Source: Halocafeteria seosinensis
Taxonomy: Eukaryota; Sar; Bigyra; Bicosoecida
NCBI GenBank assembly: GCA_001687465.1
Contig: LVLI01000809.1
Coordinates: 1-27,056 of the forward strand
Length of the DNA stretch: 27,056 bases
Direction: 5' to 3'
In this document: piece after piece, positions 20,101 through 27,056 of the stretch
Numbering within the stretch: the first letter of the stretch is position 1
Layout: each line of letters starts with the position of its first letter
Notes under the pieces: generated by a model
What the model was told of the DNA's origin: nothing
The model's input: only the letters and a program-made list of their open reading frames with translations
The model's database searches: none
Program-made: the position numbers and the translations under genes

Positions 20101-21709
20101 CACGATTGATGTGATCGAAAAAGGGGAACGGGGTGATGAGGACGAGCTAATACAATACCAACAGATGCGCGCTGACGAAGGTCACATCCCTTCCATGATG
20201 GGGATGGCAGACTTATTCTATTTTGGGGCACGTGGGCTGGAGAGGGATCAAGCTCGNGCTTTCCAATACTACGAANGAGCTGCCAACAGAGGGCACACTC
20301 CCGCCATGTCTTCCACAGCAAACATGTATCTCAAAGGGGAGGGAACGGTTCAAAATAATGAGTCAGCTATATATTGGTATGAGAAGGCGGCCGCAAAGAA
20401 TAGCACCAGAGCATTAAATGGATTAGGGTACATGTATTTTTTTGGAAATGGTGTGGAGAAGGACCCCCATAAAGCTTTACAATACTTTACGGAATCGGCT
20501 GTATTGCGGAAAGATGGTGACAGTTTGTTCAATGCAGGATACTGCCACTATAACGGACACGGGACTAATAAAAGCTTAGAAGAAGGCGTTAAGTACTTTA
20601 AAGATGCAGCTGAGTCTTTTGGGCATTTCGAAGCAGTGCATATTCTTGGAAAATTGTATTCGGCAGGCACGGAAGTTAAAAGGGATCCGGAGAAAGCGCT
20701 GATGTATCTGAGACCGGCTACAAGTATGGGGTCGTGGGGAGGAATTATGAGAAATGGACTTGACAGATATCTCGCTAGGGACCACGACGGAGCAAGTATA
20801 CATTATCTGCGGGCTTGGCAAGTAGGAGTGGCTCCTGGAGCAGCGAACGCGGCATACTTAATGGACCGACGCCTGGCTAGTTTGCACGTCATGTCTGGCT
20901 CGATTACAAGTCGATCTTTCAAAATAGAGAAGGGCCTGATTATTCCCACGACCCATAGCCCGAATATCATTGATGCAGACTCGATGATGGAACAGTGGAA
21001 GTCTTTACAAAGTTCTTTTGTACGTCACCTATATGAGTTTGCACTATCCCGTGGAGAGGAGTCAGTCCTGCTTCCACTTGGAGATTACTTGCTTAGAGGC
21101 GTTGGTGGGTTTCAGCACGATGTTGCTACGGCAATGGCTTTATACGCAAAAGCATCAGCTAATGGGAACGCACAGGCTTCTTACAACCTTGGATATCTGT
21201 ACGAGACCGGGGTGCGGGGTGTAACTCCTATTGACGACGAGAGAGCTATACAGTACTACGAGCGGGTGCTTGAGTTGGCCCCACGAGATGGACTCCATAT
21301 AGTTCCCATATATCTCGCCGTCTCAAGGGTTAGGTTGAAAGCATGGATGCGGGAAAATCACTTACATCTTTTTGAGAGTGGAATGCAGGAAGGGTCAGCT
21401 GACACGCTAGCTCTGGAACGTACAACTTCGGCTACCTATACAGAGACTGCTACTTCAATGGGGAGCTCATTCCTTGCACGGCTGCTTCGTTGGTCCTTGG
21501 AACCTAATGCCGCAAGAGCTGCAGACGATGAGGAAGCCAGTAGCTATAACAAGAGACCCACGGACACGGATGATGCTATCCCAAAGGCTAGCATAGATCT
21601 GGCACGCACAATTGCCATTAAACTCAAACTTAGTTTATTTTACAAACTCGGTATCGCTATGCTTCTACTATGTCTTCTCGGCATACGAGAATACAGACGC
21701 AGAAGGTGA
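17144..21709 (+). CDS. SEL1L/SEL1L3-like ER membrane protein with LamG-like domain
   Basis: Four exons (17144-17670, 17745-17849, 17912-17988, 18081-21709; introns 74, 62 and 92 nt) join in frame to about 1445 residues. A signal peptide is likely at the start: basic RPQRRLPSGER, then hydrophobic ALIALIAVVLIS, with cleavage probably after residue 35 or so (TVRA). An acidic, poorly conserved region follows. At about 380-556 lies a LamG/concanavalin-like domain (EGWSMCMWGWWW, IPVRQWTHLCFVFNN, FYMDGVLDTQ, GDLYIGSD). Sel1 helical repeats run from about 740 to 1309 (for example ALNGLGYMYFFGNGVEKD and ASYNLGYLYETG). A C-terminal membrane anchor (YKLGIAMLLLCLLGI) precedes a short Arg-rich tail. LamG plus Sel1 repeats resembles vertebrate SEL1L3; the C-terminal part also resembles SEL1L/Hrd3, the lumenal partner of the HRD1 ERAD ligase. 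A lumenal ER scaffold is inferred. Bases 20257 and 20276 are ambiguous: the first is a CGN codon, so Arg whatever the base; the second is NGA and could be Arg, Gly or stop. The stop lies 6 bp from that of ARP3. Confidence 0.88.
20257..20276. other. Ambiguous bases within a Sel1 repeat
   Basis: Single N calls occur at 20257 (codon CGN, Arg regardless) and 20276 (codon NGA). By analogy with neighbouring repeats, which have a basic residue before Ala-Ala, the second is most likely Arg. The frame is open on both sides, so these look like base-calling gaps rather than mutations. Confidence 0.8.
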
Positions 21710-21715
21710 AAAGAT

Positions 21716-23216
21716 CTACATCATAGCCTGGAAAACAGGGTTGTGGCGCGCAATCCGCGGTCCTTCTTCGTCGTACTGCGCCTTTGTGTGGCACACAGAA
21801 TAAAATTCCGGTGTAGCGGCTAACATTGAGCCGCCAAACCAAACAGAACTAGAGCGGGCCTTCGGTCCAACGACATTGACAGGAAGCTCGGTCTGCGGAG
21901 ACAAAAGATGTGTTACCGGAGGTACAGAAACTAGCGCTCGACAGATTCCACTTACTTTATGGTCGAGTCCTAATTTCTGGCGATTTGCTTCTAGCCTATC
22001 GTCTACTCGAGCTGTTATTTCCCTCTCCAGTCGTTTTTCAAAACCTTTGAACATGGTCGATCCCCCACTCAATACAATATTTCTGTAGAGTGACCGTCGC
22101 GTGTCAATGGGGCAAGCCAAAATAGACTCATCAACAACTTGCGGAAGCGGTGTAGTGTGCTCCGCCGAATAAATTTCCGGATTGAAGAACATTTCTGGAG
22201 CAAGAAACTGCTCATATCCTACATCCACTTTGTATTCTTTTTTAGTCCGAGTGTGGATTCCTTCAAACTTAGTGAACCTCGTTCTTTCGGCGTCGAATTT
22301 CCTGAACTCTTTCACTAGGTCCCGGCACACATAGCAATGCCCCTCTTTAATGAGCTGTGATACTTGCATGCTATCTTCAGGTGGGACTGGTTCGCTGCGT
22401 TCCCTGAGCATCTTTTGAATAAACTGGGTAATGTCGTGACCAGCCAATGGGATATGCCTAATGCAGCTGCCAATCACATATCCTTCTGCCACAGGAATTA
22501 CGTGAGTAACACCATCACCACTGTCTATCACTGTTCCTGTCAAGCTTTGTACACCCTTTTTGCTCGTCCAAGAGGCCGCGAGTGCCAAAACGGCTTGAAC
22601 GGCAATGTACATTCCAGGGACATTATATGTTTCAAACATTACCTCTGCGGTGTACTCCCTATTTTCCTGCGAAGTAGCAATATTTACAATCTTACAACCT
22701 GTACGCTGAGATAGAATAACATAAGGAATATCTTACTGGAGGATTTAAAGGTGGTTCCGTCTGCATTAAATACGAATTGGAGATTACATTTAGGAAAGAG
22801 GCTTGCGAGGCAGCAGCTACTTACCAAGAGGAAGTAGTGTTCTTCTGGATCACACCGCAAGTGTTGAAACATACAGCGCTGCCACAGCCGTTCCATATTA
22901 TTCCAGTTCTCCACAAGACCATGACGGATAGGGTAATTTACAGAGTAAGTGGAGGAGTGGCGTAGAGCATCATCCCCTGTGTAAAAATCCAGATCGGCAA
23001 TGCCATCCGATGCCCGCATTGTATCCGTTCCAATCTCATCTCTGGAGGCTATAGCCGTGGGTATCGTGTAGCTGGGGGTTCTCCCACCGGCATAGCCTAG
23101 TTTTGTGTACCTGTATACCACGAAACATGTGTTGCAGAGATTGTTAAAGAGCCGAGAAACAGGAAAAAAGGGGCTTACCCAGTCCCACAGTCAATTACCA
23201 CGGCTGGTTTCTCCAT
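21716..23216 (-). CDS. ARP3: Actin-related protein 3, Arp2/3 complex
   Basis: Four exons (23216-23179, 23110-22825, 22760-22737, 22666-21716; introns 68, 64 and 70 nt) encode 432 residues against 418 in human. Splicing gives the actin-fold start [17 protein letters not shown], then [20 protein letters not shown], where the 24-nt third exon encodes exactly TEPPLNPP. Later landmarks are [34 protein letters not shown] and [15 protein letters not shown], and the end is [11 protein letters not shown]. These are ARP3-specific rather than conventional actin. ARP3 pairs with ARP2 to nucleate branched actin filaments, so the organism should have an Arp2/3 complex. The extra length lies mainly in the loop between the [15 protein letters not shown] segment and the final WFGG, where this protein diverges from animals. 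The start Met is in a short first exon. The gene is divergent from the RS/ATPase gene. Confidence 0.97.
22737..22760 (-). other. ARP3: 24-nt microexon of ARP3
   Basis: Exon 3 is only 24 nt, flanked by a CAG acceptor ending at 22761 and a GTAAGA donor at 22736 on the minus strand. It encodes TEPPLNPP, the segment where human ARP3 has TEPPLNTP. Without it the protein would lose a conserved actin-fold loop, so the exon is well supported by conservation. Confidence 0.93.
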
Positions 23217-23541
23217 TGTGATACGCTAGGGTCGTCCAGTCCACAAACAGGTGAACGTGAAAAACACTCGTATGAATATATAGTATACTGGAAGCCAACA
23301 GCGCCTGGTGTAATGCTATCAATTCGGGGGCTATGTATCGTAGTGCATTGCGGAAACAAGAGTCTTCACTTCGTTCACTTCAAGGGAAGTTCAAACTTCC
23401 ACTGGCTTCCATCTTGGCCCCCACGACTAAGTGGTAAGGAGAGCAAGTCCCCAGACACTGAAAGCGATTGATTGTTGTTGTTGGAACCAGTGCATGCTAG
23501 CAACGTGTAGGTATTTTTTCTTGTTTCAAGACAGCATTGCA
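23217..23541. promoter_or_regulatory. Divergent intergenic region, ARP3 / RS-ATPase
   Basis: These 325 bp separate the ARP3 start from the chosen start of the RS-repeat gene. A perfect 7-bp hairpin with a 2-nt loop (GGAAGTT, CA, AACTTCC) lies at 23385-23400. A pyrimidine-rich tract ending in CAAGACAG at about 23534 resembles an acceptor, so the RS gene may have an upstream exon. Confidence 0.45.
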
Positions 23542-26500
23542 ATGGAATTCCAAGGCGACAACAGGGGACGTAGTCAAGACCACAACCGAAGCCGTTGTCG
23601 TTCGAGGTCAAGAGACCGAGACACATCGAGGGACAGTCACAGTAGAAGCTGCCCTCAGAAACGCAATACCGGTAGTCAAGGCTGCAACCGAAGGCGCAAG
23701 AACTCACGCCGCGATGGCCGTTGTCGTTCGAGGTCAAGAGACCGAGACACATCGAGGGACAGTCACAGCAGGAGCCACCATCAGAAACGCAATACCGGTA
23801 GTCAAGACTGCAACCGAAGGCGCAAGAACTCACGTCGCGATGACCGTTGTCGTTCGAGGTCAAGAGACCGAGACGCATCGAGGGACAGTCACAGCAGAAG
23901 CCGCCATCAGAGACGCAATACCGATGGAAGAACCCATAGAAAGGGCGGTAGCCGGGATGGTTGTGAGGGGCAACGAAGCCGTGGCTCAGATCGAAGAAGT
24001 CATCCGAGGCCCAGAGACGACGATCGAAACCATCGTCGAGAAGACACAGGTGCAGGCAAAGGGACCAGCAGTTCGAAGGGACGAGGTAAGAAAACATTTT
24101 GACGGTGTGTACGCGTCTGTGCACAGCACCAAGTGTGGAAAATTACAAAGAATTGAAAGAGAAGGAAAGTAAAGGAGAAGGGGAAGTAACTGTGTCGTTT
24201 TTCAAAGTGGTAAAGCTACTTGTAAACAAGTGGTAAAAGCAAGCATTGACGAGAATGGTAGTGAACAGTGGCAAAACGAACTTCCTCAACAGTTATTTGT
24301 TAAGTTTTACACACCTCAGTGTCTCGTTGACCTCTTGTCTTTGTTACTGCAGTGCCTGCAGCGAGAATGCCAGTAATTGCTAGTAAGCTCGAACCCTTTA
24401 AGCTTCGGTCTATTCTTTGTTGTCTTAATTTTTCTGTTCGTTGCAGCAACATATCGTCCACGTAAGTGAAACATGAACTGCAGTACCGCATGTACTACTG
24501 TAGTAGGAGAATTACAACATTTGGTCACACTGTCCTCACTATTATCTGCAGCCCCTATTAGGAGCGAATTGGTTGCTACTCTCGGAACGGATCTTCGCCA
24601 GATGATCGAGATGAGACAAAGGGTCCTCACAGAGGAAAGAGGAGACTACGTGGTTAAAGATAAGATTCTTCAACCGGAAGGTATTGCAGAACGGATGATT
24701 CGTGCGAGGTGCTTTATTGACAAAACAAAGAACTACACAAAATTAATTGATCCAAAGGATACTTCGAATTCTTCGGATAGCAAGATATTGCACCTTCAAT
24801 ATCCCCGAAGATTCGGTAAGACTAGCGTGCTTTCGTTTTTTGCGGATGTGTTGTCCGACTCTTCCTTTGACCGACGAGATCCGTCGCGGTACATGTCATT
24901 TTTGCGAGCTCTCAACACATTGGAAGCCGGACCTGATTATATTCGCGCAGTCTTGCGCCCTTCAGTAATCCTGAATTTTTTGGGCCGTACTGATGACGAA
25001 AGTGTCCGAACTGAAATAATGGATGCCTTCAAGGAATTGGGAATTTGGCTTGATGAATGGAAGGGGCGACTTAAGACGGTGGGAGAACTATTCCAAGAAG
25101 GTGTTACGGAATTAAGTCGATTGTGGAAAGAAACGATTGACAAAAACCCGTCATTTAGGGAATATGTCTCTTCAGACGTCCTCGTCCTTATCGATGAATG
25201 GGATGTACCATATCGAGTTCCACTGACGACTTTAACTCGTCCCAAAGACATGCAAAGCCGTGCACTAGAAATGGAGATTGTTGAGAAGAGATTACGGGAG
25301 ACACGAGAGTTAACAATGTATTTCAAGAAATTACCCGAGGGAAACCAGTGTCCTATCTTTCGCATCGTGATCGTATCTTTGTTGTCTATTTCTGGTATTG
25401 GTCTCGCTGAGTTGCCAATGGTAGAAACTTGTCGGTCGGAATTTCATTTTGGTGTAGTTGGCATAACCGGTGAGGAGATGGAGGGGGCATTTCAAGCACT
25501 CCACAATGACTGCATGGAACCCATCCCTACACTAGATATACAGAATCGCTTTGAGAGTCGAAAACAACAAAATCGTTTCAATGACAACTATCTAACTCGA
25601 ATATATCCCCAATGGAGGGAATATGTAAAGCACCGATACACTGGCTTTCAGTTCCTCCCGTGCGCAAGTCCGGAGAGTTTTCCAGTGTTGGATTCGCTGT
25701 TCACGCCCAGGGACATGTACCATTTTCTCATGCAGCTTGGACTAAAACCCGAGCTTATTGGTGATTGGAGGAGGGAATGGATTTGGCAGATCCTTACTCT
25801 ACTTGTTGCCGTTCATGGGCATGGTGATGCTATTTTGGATGCATTATACGGAGGATGCCTTTCTGCCGATCGACTGGAACGGCACATGCCTTTTCGGGAG
25901 TTCTTTTCCGCACGGAATGATTCGGAAGGGTTGCTTTTACTCCTATTAGAACTTGGATATCTAAGAATTTCAGGAAAGCGGGGAAATTACTTCGTTCTAC
26001 GGCCTACTAGCTTGATCTCCTTGAAACTAATTGAGTCTCACGCGAATTACATAGATGAGTTAACCCAAGTGCCATCGACCAAACTAAGCGACCAGGTAAT
26101 GCACAAGCTACAAAACACCCAAGGAACGTTTGCAAAGGCTCCGTCGGATGGGTTCGACAGTGAGGTGCTTCTGTTGCTGGCAAAATCGAGGATCGTTATT
26201 TCTGCCATAGCCAGAGAGCATCCCTCAGAGACATCCCGGGAATACGAATGTCAATGCTATTTCACTGAAATTCTACGTCATCGGCTTAGACCGGAATCTC
26301 GTGAAGTATATGTCAAACACAAGGTTTTTGAGAAGTTCCAGCAGTATTCAAATCAACCAATGGATCTGTTTTTGAGAATAGGCAGTCTCGCTACAGTGCT
26401 TGGTTTGAAAATCGTCTTCGGTTCTCTGTCGGACAAATACACAAACGCATCGAATAAATTATGCGAGGCATGGACTCGTGTAACAGATATCGGAAAGGAC

Positions 26501-26716
26501 ATGGAGATGGATCATTCCGGAATATATTACGACAACCCTGTTAGCAAAGTGTTTTACGCCGTTGTATTTTGTGTTGCTGATCTGTGTAATATTGATATAC
26601 TGGTTAGACGAAGCGCCTTCGAGGGGGCGCATCCAATTGATTCGAGCGTCTACGAGGAGTTCCAGCTGGAAGGAAGGTCGGGCGAAGCCACCTGGAAAAT
26701 TTTCTCCCCCAGGTAG
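23542..26716 (+). CDS. RS-repeat protein fused to AAA-ATPase-like P-loop domain
   Basis: Four exons (23542-24085, 24353-24382, 24447-24461, 24552-26716; introns 267, 64 and 90 nt) join at phase 1 every time into about 917 residues. Residues 1-181 are Arg/Ser/Asp-rich with SRSRDRD-type dipeptides in a 42-residue tandem repeat, like the RS domains of nuclear speckle and splicing proteins. A short linker follows, ending VIATTYRPPPIRSELVATLG. The main domain resembles the AAA-ATPase-like family (PF09820 type): CFIDKTKNYTKL near 251, a degenerate Walker A YPRRFGKTSVL near 281, and a Walker B VLVLIDEWDVPY near 405. The region after about 700 is unassigned; ECQCYFTEILRHRL followed by PMDLFLRIG faintly recalls the restriction-nuclease-like domain of Crinkler/RHS-type proteins, but the final E/D-x-K is not evident. 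The ATG at 23542 is chosen; an upstream ATG at 23491 or a 5' exon is possible. The two halves could be separate genes, but the compatible splice phases favour one. Biological role is unknown. Confidence 0.72.
23591..23935 (+). repeat. 126-bp tandem repeat, about 2.7 copies, in the RS exon
   Basis: The string CCGTTGTCGTTCGAGGTCAA begins at 23592, 23718 and 23844, a period of exactly 126 bp (42 codons). The copies differ by a handful of substitutions and no visible indels; the third diverges after about 93 bp. Because 126 is a multiple of three, frames remain open through the repeat in two plus-strand readings and on the minus strand. The RS-rich reading is favoured because it splices into the ATPase domain. 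Confidence 0.93.
24353..24461 (+). other. Two micro-exons (30 and 15 nt) linking RS and ATPase parts
   Basis: Exon 24353-24382 is preceded by a strong TTACTGCAG acceptor and followed by a GTAAGC donor. Exon 24447-24461 is preceded by TTCGTTGCAG and followed by GTAAGT. Both are multiples of three and both boundaries are phase 1, so either could be skipped without a frameshift. They encode the linker VPAARMPVIA and TTYRP. Transcript evidence is not available here. Confidence 0.65.
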
Positions 26717-26846
26717 AACAGTACCTCCAGGCCTACGTGGACGTGAATCGACCGGATGCCCATTGTCAGAAGGAACTTGATGAGTACAATGAAAGAAGTT
26801 GACTTGCTGAAAGTTTGGACTGTAACCTGATTTGAATGTGCTTTAG

Positions 26847-27056
26847 TTGATAGTACTACCGCACATGGGAAGCTGGAAGGGCTACCCAGAGGCAGCACGG
26901 ACGTGGGAACCGGCTTCGTGGCTTCAGAAAGACCTGGGTAGTTGCACCTTCTTCGATCTCGAGCAGGAGATGTACTTTAATCTGGGCTATGATGACGAAA
27001 ATGAGGTGGACGGAATTTCTGGGGAGCCCCCACCCGCGTCAGGTGGAGGCTTGTCA
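26847..27056 (+). CDS. Partial chromodomain-like coding segment at window edge
   Basis: One plus-strand frame is open from a CTTTAG acceptor-like site (ending 26846), or from an ATG at 26865, to the end of the window. It reads GSWKGYPEAARTWEPASW, then LQKDLG, which matches the second half of a chromodomain (WKGYPxxxxTWEP). An acidic stretch (YDDENEVDG) and a Pro/Gly-rich end follow. Chromodomains bind methylated histone tails and also cap many Ty3/gypsy integrases. The N-terminal half (the usual YLVKW strand) is not seen directly upstream in this frame, so it is either spliced from elsewhere or lost. The segment is truncated by the window. Confidence 0.4.
   Translation, partial: MIVLPHMGSWKGYPEAARTWEPASWLQKDLGSCTFFDLEQEMYFNLGYDDENEVDGISGEPPPASGGGLS

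Noticed and set aside
22777-23121. Short plus-strand frames antisense to ARP3 exon 2
   Set aside because: Shadow of a highly conserved ARP3 exon.
23375-24124. 249-aa open frame on the minus strand, rich in Cys and repeated motifs
   Set aside because: It is the mirror of the 126-bp tandem repeat. The repeat period is a multiple of three, so open frames persist on the opposite strand. It has no splice partners or known domain.
23537-24172. Second plus-strand frame through the tandem repeat (Thr/Val/Ala-rich, 211 aa)
   Set aside because: Also a by-product of the 126-bp period. Only the RS-rich frame splices in phase into the downstream exons.
24314-24335. Inverted partial match to the RS repeat (GAGGTCAA and CGAGACAC blocks) inside the 267-nt intron
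   Set aside because: Short, gapped similarity without full repeat structure; it could be chance. Not enough to claim an inverted copy.
1-27056. CRISPR arrays, tRNA or rRNA genes, bacterial operon signals
   Set aside because: No regularly spaced short repeats, no cloverleaf or rRNA-like segments, and introns in most genes; nothing prokaryotic in layout.

Overview
This window is nuclear DNA from a flagellated eukaryote, very probably a protist or early-diverging lineage. Most genes are broken by short introns (mostly 58-90 nt) with GTACGT, GTAAGT or GTAGGT donors and CAG/TAG acceptors. I joined exons by hand: each join keeps the frame, and in ARP3, SPAG6 and TXNDC9 it restores a continuous family sequence. 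Ciliary genes (SPAG6, a CEP162-like and a TMEM237-like gene) imply a motile flagellum. The exact lineage cannot be fixed from sequence alone. A few ambiguous bases (1412-1413, 20257, 20276) suggest a draft assembly.

Layout. 1-483: no gene, but a perfect 28-bp palindrome and a hairpin. 484-1635 (+): Fic-domain protein. 1636-3195: no supported gene; holds an inverted repeat and several hairpins. 3196-4819 (+): FAD amine oxidase, 2 exons. 5033-9138 (-): large coiled-coil protein resembling CEP162, 3 exons. 9482-11068 (+): four-helix membrane protein resembling TMEM237, 4 exons. 11121-12868 (-): SPAG6/PF16, 4 exons. 13663-15243 (+): ZDHHC4-like palmitoyltransferase, 5 exons, with DHYC and a decayed second zinc site. 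15353-16258 (-): TXNDC9, 2 exons. 17144-21709 (+): SEL1L-type ER protein with a LamG-like domain, 4 exons. 21716-23216 (-): ARP3, 4 exons including a 24-nt microexon. 23542-26716 (+): arginine/serine-rich tandem-repeat domain spliced through tiny exons to an AAA-ATPase-like P-loop domain. 26847-27056 (+): start of a chromodomain-like coding piece running off the window.

From the amine oxidase onward the nine complete genes alternate strictly in orientation, so every neighbouring pair is convergent or divergent. Convergent stop codons lie 213, 52, 109 and 6 bp apart. Three consecutive genes (CEP162-like, TMEM237-like, SPAG6) are ciliary. The first two are both transition-zone/basal-body candidates and are divergent across 343 bp, so they may share a promoter. 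ARP3 (branched actin), TXNDC9 (chaperonin cofactor) and the SEL1L-like protein (ER quality control) are ordinary housekeeping functions.

The most unusual items are the RS-repeat/P-loop NTPase fusion with a possible degenerate nuclease-like C-terminus, the DHYC enzyme that has lost three of four ligands of one zinc site, the ciliary cluster, and the chromodomain-like fragments at the right edge.
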